Shown here piece after piece: positions 25,680 to 34,579 of a DNA stretch of 64,000 bases. The first letter of the stretch is position 1, and every line of letters begins with the position of its first letter. The DNA is taken from positions 62,001 through 126,000 of the forward strand of contig NZ_QOWJ01000004.1 in assembly GCF_003332885.2 (NCBI RefSeq). The letters are read 5' to 3'. Source of the DNA: Paracnuella aquatica. GTDB lineage: Bacteria; Bacteroidota; Bacteroidia; Chitinophagales; Chitinophagaceae. Below the pieces are notes generated by a model. It was not told where the DNA came from. It ran no database searches and saw only the letters and a list, made by a program, of their open reading frames with translations. Both the position numbers and the translations under genes were made by a program.

Positions 25680-26036
25680 ATGACCGTTAAACCGATCAAA
25701 ACGAAAAAAGATTACCAGGCAGCGATGAGCCGCCTTGAGGCGATCTTTGATGCACAGCCGGGAACACCGGAGGGCGACGAACTGGAAGTGCTGGGCATCT
25801 TGATTGATAAATATGAACAAGAGCATTATCCAATTGCCTACCCTGACCCGATCGAAGCCATTAAATTTCGCATGGAGCAATTGGGATACAATCAAAGTGA
25901 CTTAGCGAAAGTGGTGGGTTTAAAGAGTCGTGCAAGCGAAATCCTGAATAAAAAACGCAAGCTGACTTTGGAAATGATCCGCCAGATTCACCAAACCCTT
26001 GGCATTCCTACCAATGTTTTGATCCAGAGTTATTGA
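25680..26036 (+). CDS. higA: Antitoxin HigA (XRE-type HTH)
   Basis: At 118 residues, the N-terminal part (MTVKPIKTKKDYQAAMSRLEAIFDAQPGTPEGDELEVLGILIDKYEQEHYPI) is the toxin-wrapping region common to HigA antitoxins of this type. The C-terminal half (about 58-110) is a Cro/C1-type helix-turn-helix, IKFRMEQLGYNQSDLAKVVGLKSRASEILNKKRKLTLEMI. It neutralises HigB and probably represses the operon. It is co-transcribed with higB (12-nt gap) and followed by an intrinsic terminator at 26086. It is intact and shows no frameshift. Confidence 0.92.
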   Translation: MTVKPIKTKKDYQAAMSRLEAIFDAQPGTPEGDELEVLGILIDKYEQEHYPIAYPDPIEAIKFRMEQLGYNQSDLAKVVGLKSRASEILNKKRKLTLEMIRQIHQTLGIPTNVLIQSY

Positions 26037-26085
26037 AAGAACAGCATACAACCCCGCATCGAATTACCGAACATTGATCCATAAT

Positions 26086-26124
26086 AAAAAAGCCCTGCAG
26101 CATGCTTTGCTGCAGGGCTTTTTT
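26086..26124 (+). terminator. Intrinsic terminator after higA
   Basis: A9-bp GC-rich stem GCCCTGCAG/CTGCAGGGC (26092-26100 with 26110-26118) is flanked by six A and six T. It is a textbook terminator 50 nt past the HigA stop and can also work in reverse. Confidence 0.9.
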
Positions 26125-26203
26125 ATGCGCAATTTAGGATGCAGTAAAAATGCAGCAACGCTATTCTATCAAATTCACAACCCATTCATCCTACAAAAAA
26201 TGA

Positions 26204-26227
26204 GGGCCCGTGCAAAAGCACAGGCCC
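26204..26227 (-). terminator. Intrinsic terminator after the second susD
   Basis: GGGCCCGTGC (26204-26213) pairs with GCACAGGCCC (26218-26227) with one mismatch and a 4-nt loop. In the leftward direction it is followed by a T-run (complement of 26195-26200). It lies about 60 nt beyond the SusD stop at 26285. Confidence 0.75.
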
Positions 26228-26284
26228 TTTTCTGCTTTGCGCCTCTTCTATGCGCTGTGAACGATTGCTTGCTCTATAGCACGT

Positions 26285-28078
26285 TTAATAGCCAGGATTC
26301 TGCACCAGCTTTGGATTCTGCGCAATGGCTTGCTGCGGAATGGGGTGCATATACTGCTTCATGACAAATTTGTGCGGGTGGTTCAGCTTTACCGGTGTGT
26401 AAACCCAAACACCGCTGTTGTTGCTCGGCACGCTGTTTTCGATCTTCATGCCGGTGAGGTCTTTAGTCAGCACCTCGTGGGCAATGCGCCAGCGAAGAAT
26501 GTCCATGAACCGCTTGTTTTCAAAACACAGCTCCACTCTTCTTTCCTGGCGGATGGCATCACGCATTTGCGTTTGGCTCAAACCAGCTGGCAGTGCGGGC
26601 AGGTTCACCCTCGCCCTTACAGCATTCATCGCATCGTACACCGATTGGTCGGGACCAACCGCTTCGTTCTGTGCCTCGGCATATCCCAACAGCACTTCCA
26701 CATAGCGGAAGTAGATGTAGTTGGCGCCGCTGAGGCCCGATGCAGGTCGGTTTCTTGGGTTCAGTTTCTTTTTGAAATAATACCCGGTGTTGGTCACGTC
26801 GGTGCTGGCAAAGTCGATCTGGTTGAGCGACGGACGCACTTTATCGATGCGGGTGTAAATGGTATCGGTGGTTGGCATCCAGTCCATTTTATACGGTGCG
26901 CCATCGTACACAATCCACTTGTAAAAACGGCGTTCGCGGCCCACATAAGGCTTCTGCGGATCGTAGCCCGAAGTAGGATCGGTAATGGGTTTGCCGTTAG
27001 CCATAAAGAACTGGTCTACCAATTCCTGTGTGGGGTTGTAGTTGCCCCAGGTGTAGTAGGTGTTCAGGATGTATACCGGCCCGCCATACTGCTCGTAATT
27101 GGAGCCGCGGATGTTGGCCACTTGCTGGCGGTCGAAGATTACTTCCGAGTTGTACTCATTGTCTTCAAACCAAAGCGTGGAGTCTTCGGGGAACAGGTTG
27201 TATTGTTTGCCTGCACCACCCCATTCGTCCATAAACTTTTTAAACGAAGCCGCAGCTGCTGCCCAACGGTTGTTATCAAAGTTGCCAAACCCGGCAACCT
27301 TGGCAGCATCGGGGCCACCCGGAGGCGTAGCCGCGTTGAACGAAGGACTTGCAGCCACCAGTTGCACATGCGCTTTCAGCATTTGTGCGGCACCCAGTGT
27401 GGCGCGGCCGGCATCAGCCTGTCCTTTGTTGTATTTGACCGCCAGGTATTTGTTATTAACAACCGTATCCAGCGTTTTGGTTAAAAAATCCAGGGTTTCG
27501 GCATAAGTAGACCTGCTGGTAAACAGCGCAGCCGAATCAGAACGTGTTTGTGGTTCAAAAATCAGCGGCACACCACCCCAGTACTGGAACAGGAGGCTGT
27601 AATGAAACGCCCTCAGGAAGCGGGCTTCATCCATCCGCTTGTTGTACCAGGCCTCTGAATAGTTGGCCTTGTTGGTGGTGATTTGTTTCATAAACGTGTT
27701 CACCTTGCGGATGGCGGTGTACAGCGCGGGCCAGTTGTGGCGGTTGATGGTGCCGATGCCTACACCAGCGCCGTTCCACAGGCCATAGTTGCTCGACGCC
27801 GCATCAAGGATGCCGTCTTTATACTTCCAGGAGTTGTAGTAAAAACCGGCGTCATTGTCATCGGTGAAATTGTCCAGGTTCTCCGGGTCGTTGTACATCT
27901 GGGGCAACTGGTCGTACACATCGTTGAAGAAAATATCGGCGTTGCCTTCAGATGCCCATTGCGTGGCATCGGTGAGCACCGCTTTGTTTTCATTATCCAG
28001 GTGCTTGTCGCAGGAGGCCAGCCCAACCGATGCGGTAAGGATGCATCCGTACAAAATATATTTTCTAACTGATTTCAT
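26285..28078 (-). CDS. RagB/SusD family nutrient-uptake lipoprotein
   Basis: At 597 residues, it has a lipoprotein signal MKSVRKYILYGCILTASVGLASC with lipid Cys at 23, followed by CDKHLDNENKAVLTDATQW. The typical N-terminal TPR-like helices are present (DEARFLRAFHYSLLFQYWGGVPLIFEPQTRSD), as is the C-terminal SusD block with RYVEVLLGYAEAQNEAVG and RQERRVELCFENKRFMDILRW. This is the classical SusD/RagB branch, unlike the SusD-like-2 protein at 11479, so the two systems probably take up different glycans. The SusC partner ends 18 nt upstream. It is the last gene of its transcript, with a terminator at 26204. The ligand is unknown. Confidence 0.94.
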   Translation of the reverse strand: MKSVRKYILYGCILTASVGLASCDKHLDNENKAVLTDATQWASEGNADIFFNDVYDQLPQMYNDPENLDNFTDDNDAGFYYNSWKYKDGILDAASSNYGLWNGAGVGIGTINRHNWPALYTAIRKVNTFMKQITTNKANYSEAWYNKRMDEARFLRAFHYSLLFQYWGGVPLIFEPQTRSDSAALFTSRSTYAETLDFLTKTLDTVVNNKYLAVKYNKGQADAGRATLGAAQMLKAHVQLVAASPSFNAATPPGGPDAAKVAGFGNFDNNRWAAAAASFKKFMDEWGGAGKQYNLFPEDSTLWFEDNEYNSEVIFDRQQVANIRGSNYEQYGGPVYILNTYYTWGNYNPTQELVDQFFMANGKPITDPTSGYDPQKPYVGRERRFYKWIVYDGAPYKMDWMPTTDTIYTRIDKVRPSLNQIDFASTDVTNTGYYFKKKLNPRNRPASGLSGANYIYFRYVEVLLGYAEAQNEAVGPDQSVYDAMNAVRARVNLPALPAGLSQTQMRDAIRQERRVELCFENKRFMDILRWRIAHEVLTKDLTGMKIENSVPSNNSGVWVYTPVKLNHPHKFVMKQYMHPIPQQAIAQNPKLVQNPGY

Positions 28079-28096
28079 TTTGTAATGCTTTGAAAA

Positions 28097-31000
28097 TTAG
28101 AAGGTGGTGTTGAAGCCAAAGGTTACGGTTCTTTGGATGGGGTAGCCTTGCTCGCCGGTTGTTTCGGGGTCGGTAAATTTCAGTTTGCTAAAGGTCAAAA
28201 TGTTCTGACCGGTAACGTACAGCCGCAGCGACTTCATCCGAACTTTCGATGCAAGGTTGCCGGGAATGGAATAACCCAAAGAAGCGGTCTTCAGCCTCAG
28301 GTACGAGCTGTTCATCAGCCAGAAATCAGAGGTTTGACCGTTGTTGTTCGATGGTGCCGAGTAAGCCCTTGGGTACCTCGAGTTCTGGTTTTCCGGAGTC
28401 CACCTGTTGTTATAATATTCGTAAGCCGAGTTACTGTTGTTGTTCAGGTGCGCTACGGTCATAAAGCCGTAGATGTTGAAGTTGGACATGCCCGAACCCT
28501 GGAACAGTGCAGAAAAGTCAAAGCCTTTCCAGCTGGCGGCTACGTTGATGCCGTAGATGATGGCCGGAGTGGTTGGGTGGCCGATCTCTGTTTCGTCATA
28601 CGAGTCGATTTTGCCATCAGGTGTACCGTTGGGTCCACCCAGGTCGGCATAACGAATATCGCCGGGACGCAGCGTACCAAACTGTGCTACGTTGTAGCCG
28701 TCGGCTGCAGTAATAAAACCATCTTTGTTCTTGTCGTCGTCGGTGGTAAACAGGCCCATTGATTTGTAGCCAAACACGGTGCCGTTGCGGCGGCCGGTGC
28801 GGCTGCGGCGAGGGTCGTTTTTGGTAACGGGGTTTTCAAATGTTTGTACCAGTTTGTTTTTGGCATAAGTAAAGTTGCCATCAACCGACAGTTGGAAACC
28901 GCTCTTGGAACGCATGGTGGTTCCCAGCGACAATTCAACACCGCGGTTTTCCATGATGCCTGCATTTTCCTGTGCCAGCGACAGGCCATATTCCTGTGGC
29001 ACTACAATGTTCGGAGCCAGCAGCATGCCAGTTCTTCTTTCAAAGAAATAATCGGCTTCCAGGCGGAACAGGCCACGCAGGAAATGGGCTTCCAAACCAA
29101 CGTCGGTTTTTTTGCCAATTTCCCAGGTGATATTGGGGTTGTTTTCACGGTCAACATAAGAGCCCTGAACCAGTGCGCCATCGCCAAATGCATAGGCATT
29201 GCCACGCAGCGTGTAAGCACTTAGGAACTGGAATGGGTTACCGGCCAGGTTGCCCGATTTACCCCAGGAGCCACGTACTTTCAAATAATCCATAAACTGA
29301 ACCGGCTCGAAGAATTTTTCGTTGGAAATAACCCAGCCTGCAGAAAATGCGGGCAGGTATGTCCATCTTTTGCCGGGGGCAAAAAAGTAGTGCCCATCAT
29401 AACGGCCCGATGCTTCCAACAGGTAGCGTTTGTCAAAAGCATAGCTGGCGCGGTATACATAACCCACCTGGCTTGAAGTGCCCGATGCACCGCTGTTTTC
29501 AAAGTCGTTTTTGTTAGAAGAACCCAGCGACAGTTCGTCGATGTCCACCGCAAAATTGTTGCGGCGTGCACTGAAATCAAGCTGCTTGGCGCTGCGTTTT
29601 TCGGCCACTACCAGGCCGGTAAAATCGTGCTTGCCAAACGAGCGGGCATAGTTCAGGTAACCTTGCAGCGTCAGGCTGTTTTGCTGCCAGTATTGCTGGT
29701 TCAGCCAGGCAAAAGTTGCAGCACTGTTTTCCTGTGTGGAAAAGGCACGGGTGTACGTGTATGGTGTAGTGCTGGTGTTTTGCGTATAATAGGCAAACGG
29801 GCGGTGCCATTGCTTATCGAGGTAGTTATACGGGTCGTAGCTTACCGAACCTTTTACGCTGAGGCCTTTGATGAATGGCAGCTTTTGCTCAATGGCAAGT
29901 GTGCTCAGCAGGTTGGTGGTATTGCGGCGATAATAACCCGTTGAGTTGATTACACCAATTGGTGCGTTGCCCGAGCTTTCACCCCACAAACCGTTGGTAA
30001 ATGTAAGTGGCGCTACCGGAACAAACTTGTACACACCGCGAAACAACTGGCCGGTGCCACCGTCCACGTCGGCTGTTTTTTGCATCGATCCGTTCAGCGA
30101 GAACGAAGCAGTGGTGGTAGGCGTTACGTTCACATCCAGGTTCAGGTTGTAGTTAAACCGGTCGTAAGTTGATTTTTCAAACATACCATCCTGCTTGAAA
30201 TAGCTGATGCCGGCAAAATACTTCAGGAACTGGCTGCCGCCACGCACCTGCAGGTTGGCCTGGTAAATGGGCGACGATTTTTTCACCACATCATTCAATG
30301 CATCAGAGATCGGATACTTGTCCGGATCTTTTGCGTTGTTAGCCGCGTATTCGTCGATAAAGCTTTGCGGATAAGTGGGGTTGGTACCCGTTGGGTTTTC
30401 GGTATAATATGCTTCGTTTTTCAACCGCATATAATCCTGTGCACTGAGCATTTTAGGCAAATAAGTAGGCTCCTGGTAGCCATAGTACCCGCCAAACGAA
30501 ATGCTGGGTGCACCAACGGTTCCGCGCTTGGTAGTGATCAGGATTACGCCGTTGGCGCCGCCCAAACCAAAGGGCGCCACCGCAGCGGCATCTTTCAATA
30601 CAGAAACACTTTCGATGTTATTGGGATCAACTTCGTTGATGTTGTTGCGGATCACACCGTCCACTACAATCAGCGGTGAGCTATTGCCGGTGGTGGCGGC
30701 GCCGCGGATGGTGATGGTGGCGTTGTCGGCGCCGGGACGGCCGCCATTGGCGCGGGTAATGATACCGGTGGAGCGGCCGGCCAAACCATTGGAAATGTTG
30801 GCTGCCGGAACCGTGGCCAGTTGTGCACCTTTTACGGTAGACACAGATGCAGTAGAAGTGGCTTTGCGCTGGGTGCCGTAGCCCACCACAATCACCGATT
30901 CCATTGAGTTGGCGGTGGTGCTCATTTGCACGATCACGGGTGCATTGGTGCCGCTTTTTACAGCTACTTCTTTAGTGCTGAATCCTACAAATGTTATCAC

Positions 31001-31288
31001 CAATGTAGCTTCCTGTCCCTGCACGTTGAGGGAAAACAGACCGTTGGCATCGGTGCTGGTGGTATTGGTAGTTCCTTTTTCGGTAATGGTGGCGCTGCTG
31101 AGGGGGCTGCCGCTTTCGTCAACCACGCGGCCCCGTACCGTAAATGCGTAGTTGTTGTGGGTTGGATCTTTGTCGATGGGGTTGTTGGCAAACAAGACTG
31201 CAGGGCTGGAGGCCAATGACAAAACCAATAGCGGTTTGATCAACAGCGCTTTGTTGAGCCCTGATGGCTGAGCAATCGTTTTTCTCAT
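28097..31288 (-). CDS. SusC/RagA-type TonB-linked outer-membrane transporter
   Basis: At 1063 residues, it has a long basic N-terminus and signal segment (LLVLSLASSPAVLFAN), a carboxypeptidase-regulatory domain (about 48-130, FTVRGRVVDESGSPLSSATITEKG) and the TonB box/plug start MESVIVVGYGTQRKATSTASVSTVKG. SusC plug hallmarks PLIVVDGVIRN and VSVLKDAAAVAPFGLGGANGVILITTK follow, then a barrel ending in the aromatic FGFNTTF. It pairs with the SusD at 26285. A 297-nt gap separates it from the PQQ-type dehydrogenase upstream, on the same strand, so periplasmic oxidation of the imported sugar is plausible. CAAACGATTG occurs 41 nt upstream of the start and also next to the dehydrogenase start. Confidence 0.94.
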   Translation of the reverse strand: MRKTIAQPSGLNKALLIKPLLVLSLASSPAVLFANNPIDKDPTHNNYAFTVRGRVVDESGSPLSSATITEKGTTNTTSTDANGLFSLNVQGQEATLVITFVGFSTKEVAVKSGTNAPVIVQMSTTANSMESVIVVGYGTQRKATSTASVSTVKGAQLATVPAANISNGLAGRSTGIITRANGGRPGADNATITIRGAATTGNSSPLIVVDGVIRNNINEVDPNNIESVSVLKDAAAVAPFGLGGANGVILITTKRGTVGAPSISFGGYYGYQEPTYLPKMLSAQDYMRLKNEAYYTENPTGTNPTYPQSFIDEYAANNAKDPDKYPISDALNDVVKKSSPIYQANLQVRGGSQFLKYFAGISYFKQDGMFEKSTYDRFNYNLNLDVNVTPTTTASFSLNGSMQKTADVDGGTGQLFRGVYKFVPVAPLTFTNGLWGESSGNAPIGVINSTGYYRRNTTNLLSTLAIEQKLPFIKGLSVKGSVSYDPYNYLDKQWHRPFAYYTQNTSTTPYTYTRAFSTQENSAATFAWLNQQYWQQNSLTLQGYLNYARSFGKHDFTGLVVAEKRSAKQLDFSARRNNFAVDIDELSLGSSNKNDFENSGASGTSSQVGYVYRASYAFDKRYLLEASGRYDGHYFFAPGKRWTYLPAFSAGWVISNEKFFEPVQFMDYLKVRGSWGKSGNLAGNPFQFLSAYTLRGNAYAFGDGALVQGSYVDRENNPNITWEIGKKTDVGLEAHFLRGLFRLEADYFFERRTGMLLAPNIVVPQEYGLSLAQENAGIMENRGVELSLGTTMRSKSGFQLSVDGNFTYAKNKLVQTFENPVTKNDPRRSRTGRRNGTVFGYKSMGLFTTDDDKNKDGFITAADGYNVAQFGTLRPGDIRYADLGGPNGTPDGKIDSYDETEIGHPTTPAIIYGINVAASWKGFDFSALFQGSGMSNFNIYGFMTVAHLNNNSNSAYEYYNNRWTPENQNSRYPRAYSAPSNNNGQTSDFWLMNSSYLRLKTASLGYSIPGNLASKVRMKSLRLYVTGQNILTFSKLKFTDPETTGEQGYPIQRTVTFGFNTTF

Positions 31289-31473
31289 AAAAATTGATAA
31301 ATGTTGGTTAATGACGCAATAGCGCTAACAATCGTTTGGTGCAGCATGGTGTATGCTGGTAGTTGGCATTTGGGGGCTTTACTTCATATGTTGGTGGGGG
31401 TTTTGTTAAACAATGAGGTGGAAATTCGCGTCAGTTTTTTATCGATGCTTTATCAATGTTTGTTGGAAGATTG

Positions 31474-31539
31474 GCAACAGGTAGCAGCGAAGAGAAATCA
31501 CCAACACCTCTTCTATCAAAGCCGCTAATTACCTGTTGC
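31474..31539. repeat. Long-range inverted repeat upstream of the second susC
   Basis: GCAACAGGTA (31474-31483) and TACCTGTTGC (31530-31539) are perfect inverted complements, with shorter complementary pieces (AGCGAAGAG and CTCTT...GCCGCT) inside. It lies between the dehydrogenase stop (31586) and susC2. It may form a structured 3' end or leader but has no strong T-run. Confidence 0.35.
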
Positions 31540-31585
31540 TTCAAATTGTTTGCTGCTATCGTTAACTCATTTTAGTTGTTGGTTT

Positions 31586-33847
31586 TTATTTGGTATCGGG
31601 CAGCGCATACGCCACATAGCCCCTTGGTAAAGCGCCCGGTTTTTTGGAGTGGTTATAACTGTCTTTTGCAAAATTGTTCGATGCATTCACCACGATGTAT
31701 TGCTTGCCGTTCATGGCAAACATGATGGGTTGCGCATTCGATTCGTAACTCAATGTTGTTTCCCACAGCAGCTTGCCGTTGTCGGCATCGTAAGCGTATA
31801 GTTTACCGCCTTTACCGGTGCAGATCAACAGGCCGGTGGAAGTAACGATCATGCCTTTGCGTTGCGAGCCATTGATGGCACCGGCTGTTTTATCGCCTTT
31901 TTCCGCACTGATCGAATCTTCGCCCAGCGGCTGCTTCCATTTAATGGTGCCTTTGTTTAAATCATACGCAATAACCCAGGCCCAGGGCGGCCCCAGCAGG
32001 TTGGGCCATGCCGTGCCGTAGTCGGTGGTGTAGCGGTTGGCGGGGTGTGCCACACCCTGTGGGTAATCGGACATGGGCGGCTTGGGTGCGACATCGGGTT
32101 TTACCGGCGCACCACCCGATGCTACCACAGGGCCATCAGGCATTTTACCCGACGCATCGCGGCGCGGGCCAAAGCCCATACGAGCAGCGGTGTTGCCACC
32201 GAGGTAACGGAATACCGCAGCCGCACTTTGATCGTCTACGTGTGCAAAACCGGGCATCTGGCCGCGGCCTGCAGTGAGCAGGGTTTTAAACTCATCCAGC
32301 GTCATGCGCTGCCCCGATGTAACAATATTGGGTGCAATGCCGCGGCCGGCCAGGTTATCGCCATGGCAGGACACGCAGGAAGTGGTGATGAGGTTTTTGG
32401 CTTTTTCTACTTCGTCTTTCGACATCAGTTCGGTGGGCTTTTTCACCCGCTCCAGTTTGTACACTGAAGGATACTCCTGGGTTAAAATATACATCATGCC
32501 TTTGTTGGGCGCCGATGCGGTGTTGCCAAAATTGACGCCACCCAATGCGCCGGGCAACATGATGGTTTCGTATTTATCGGAAGGCGGAACAAACAGCCCC
32601 GAGCGGGCTGCATCAATGCGTTTGGCCCATTTTTCTTTTTCCGCTTCGGGCAGGTAAGGGTTCAGCATTTCCTTGGTTACCTTATGACGCGTAAAGCTTG
32701 GCAGCGAAGGTATGGGCTGTGTGGGCCAGGCTTTTTCGCCGGGCATGGCGCTGGCCGGGAAAGGCTTTTCTTCGATGGGGAAAACCGGTTTACCCGTAAC
32801 GCGATCAAACACAAACATAAACCCATGCTTGGTAGCCACTGCCACGGCATCGATCTTTTTTCCGTTGCGCGTTACCGTTAGTAGCTGCGGTGCCGATGCC
32901 AGGTCGTAATCCCACAGGTCGTGGTGCACGGTTTGGTAATGCCAGATGCGCTTACCGGTGCGGGCATTGAGTGCCACCAGGCTGTTGCCAAACAGGTTGG
33001 CGCCCAGGCGGTCTGCACCATAAAAATCAAAGGTGGGCGATCCTATCGGCAGGTACACAATCCCGCGCTGTTCGTCCACCGACATTTCGCTCCACACGTT
33101 GGCGCCGCCCACATATTTATATGCGTCTTTGGGCCATGTTTCGTAGCCGTATTCGCCGGGGTGCGGAATGGTATTGAATTTCCAAACCAGTTTACCGGTT
33201 ACTACATTATAAGCCCTGATATGGCCGGGAGCAGAAAAATAACTTTCGCCGGGTGCCGAGCCCATGATGATCAGGTCTTCGAACACCACGCCGGGCATCA
33301 TGGCCTGCATGCGGCGGATGGAACTATGTTCGCGGTCGAGGTTTTTACGCATATCCACATAGCCGCTGTCGCCAAAGCTCATGATGGATTTGCCGGTAAG
33401 GGCATCAATGGCCTGCAATGTGTTGTTGAGGGTAAACAGGAGGCGGCGGTCTTTGCGGTCTTTGCTTTCCCAATAATTGATGCCCCTGCGGGTAATGCCC
33501 TGCAGGTTGGCATGGATCCAAAGCTCCTTACCGGTAGCGGCATGTATGGCCACCAGCGACGAGTTTTTGGCCATTACATACATGATGGTATCAACCACAA
33601 TAGGGCTAAAGAAGTTAAAGGCAGAATCCATGGTGGGATATACCCAGGCCACCTGGAGCTGGTTCACATTTTCTTTGGTTAGTTGTGCACCGACAAAATA
33701 TTTAGACTGGTCGGGTTCGCCGCCATAATGGTTCCAGGTAGCATGGGCCGTTTTGGTGCCATCGTTGTGCACCACTGCAAAAGCAAAAAAACACACCAGT
33801 GAAATCAGGACAAGGGGAATCTTGGCAGGCAATCTTTTAAAGATCAT
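31586..33847 (-). CDS. Exported PQQ-type quinoprotein dehydrogenase with inserted cytochrome c
   Basis: The frame extends to 33886, but ATG 33847 opens a proper N-terminal hydrophobic signal (MIFKRLPAKIPLVLISLVCFFAFAVV), giving 753 residues. The N-terminal half is an eight-bladed quinoprotein propeller of the membrane glucose-dehydrogenase type: WNHYGGEPDQSKYF, GKELWIHANLQGITRRGINYWE, HPGEYGYETWPKDAYKYVGGANVWSEMSVD, TVHHDLWDYDLASAPQL. A c-type heme motif CVSCH (Cys491-His495) lies in an inserted domain of about 110 residues. The last blades (LLGPPWAWVIAYDLNKGTIKWKQPLGE, TSTGLLICTGKGGKLYAYD) come after it. The enzyme would oxidise a sugar or alcohol in the periplasm and hand electrons to its own heme. 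The substrate is unknown. Confidence 0.85.
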   Translation of the reverse strand: MIFKRLPAKIPLVLISLVCFFAFAVVHNDGTKTAHATWNHYGGEPDQSKYFVGAQLTKENVNQLQVAWVYPTMDSAFNFFSPIVVDTIMYVMAKNSSLVAIHAATGKELWIHANLQGITRRGINYWESKDRKDRRLLFTLNNTLQAIDALTGKSIMSFGDSGYVDMRKNLDREHSSIRRMQAMMPGVVFEDLIIMGSAPGESYFSAPGHIRAYNVVTGKLVWKFNTIPHPGEYGYETWPKDAYKYVGGANVWSEMSVDEQRGIVYLPIGSPTFDFYGADRLGANLFGNSLVALNARTGKRIWHYQTVHHDLWDYDLASAPQLLTVTRNGKKIDAVAVATKHGFMFVFDRVTGKPVFPIEEKPFPASAMPGEKAWPTQPIPSLPSFTRHKVTKEMLNPYLPEAEKEKWAKRIDAARSGLFVPPSDKYETIMLPGALGGVNFGNTASAPNKGMMYILTQEYPSVYKLERVKKPTELMSKDEVEKAKNLITTSCVSCHGDNLAGRGIAPNIVTSGQRMTLDEFKTLLTAGRGQMPGFAHVDDQSAAAVFRYLGGNTAARMGFGPRRDASGKMPDGPVVASGGAPVKPDVAPKPPMSDYPQGVAHPANRYTTDYGTAWPNLLGPPWAWVIAYDLNKGTIKWKQPLGEDSISAEKGDKTAGAINGSQRKGMIVTSTGLLICTGKGGKLYAYDADNGKLLWETTLSYESNAQPIMFAMNGKQYIVVNASNNFAKDSYNHSKKPGALPRGYVAYALPDTK

Positions 33848-34083
33848 GTAGCAATCGTTTGAAGAAATCGGTTCAGTACGGCACAAGGGTGGCCCATTCG
33901 GTCCGGTTTACCTAATGTGGTACACCGGCGAACGTTTCCGTTTCATTGGAAGCAAGGCCCCCGGCATGGAGCACTGGTTTTGCCGGAGGCCAGAATAAAA
34001 TAACTTGATGGTTGTAAGCCGCCGGTTGACTATAATAAATACAACCGGAAGCTACTGGGTTGCCGAAGCAAAAAAGCTGCGTA

Positions 34084-34422
34084 TTATGGCTTTACACGGG
34101 CCAGTTTCATCTCGCCTCTTTCGCTTTTGATCAGCACTTCGTTTTCGTTGATCACTTCGCCGGTGTATTCCAGCTTCATGTCGTTGATGGAAACGGTGTA
34201 CGAAAATTTCTTGCCATCAATTTTACCATTCTCCAGGTTGGCTTCGCCAAACTGCGTTTTCCAAACGCCTGTCAATGCGTTGCCTGTGGCTTTAAATGTG
34301 TAGTTGATTTCGAATGTACCGTTTGGTGTTTCGCGGCTTCCTTTCCAGTTACCGTCAATAGCGTTTTGTGCAAAGGTGGTGAGGCTTCCAACGATCATTA
34401 AGAACGTCAATAGCAGTTTCAT
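34084..34422 (-). CDS. Small secreted beta-rich protein of unknown function
   Basis: The longest frame begins at 34479, but ATG 34422 starts a clear signal peptide (MKLLLTFLMIVGSLTTFAQ), giving 112 residues. The mature part is short alternating beta strands, GNWKGSRETPNGTFEINYTFKATGNALTGVW and then GKIDGKKFSYTVSIND, reminiscent of small lipocalin-like/avidin-like folds often annotated as glycoside-hydrolase-associated hypothetical proteins. There are no cysteines in the mature part. It is a single-gene unit between the PQQ dehydrogenase and the divergent bicupin/SMP-30 gene. I do not recognise a specific family. Confidence 0.7.
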   Translation of the reverse strand: MKLLLTFLMIVGSLTTFAQNAIDGNWKGSRETPNGTFEINYTFKATGNALTGVWKTQFGEANLENGKIDGKKFSYTVSINDMKLEYTGEVINENEVLIKSERGEMKLARVKP

Positions 34423-34579
34423 GGCAAACAGAATTTTGATTGAAAAAATATTAGGACGGTTAAAAATAGTATTACCCATTACAAAAAACGTTCATTATAA
34501 TCCGCCGATAAATACTAGACAATTCCCTGTGCCGGAATAACTATTTTCCCACTTTGTACCATAAAAAAAGATCACCATT

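Noticed and set aside
31301-31528. Rightward 75-codon frame upstream of susC2
   Set aside because: It crosses the inverted repeat and the promoter region of susC2, with no recognisable feature.
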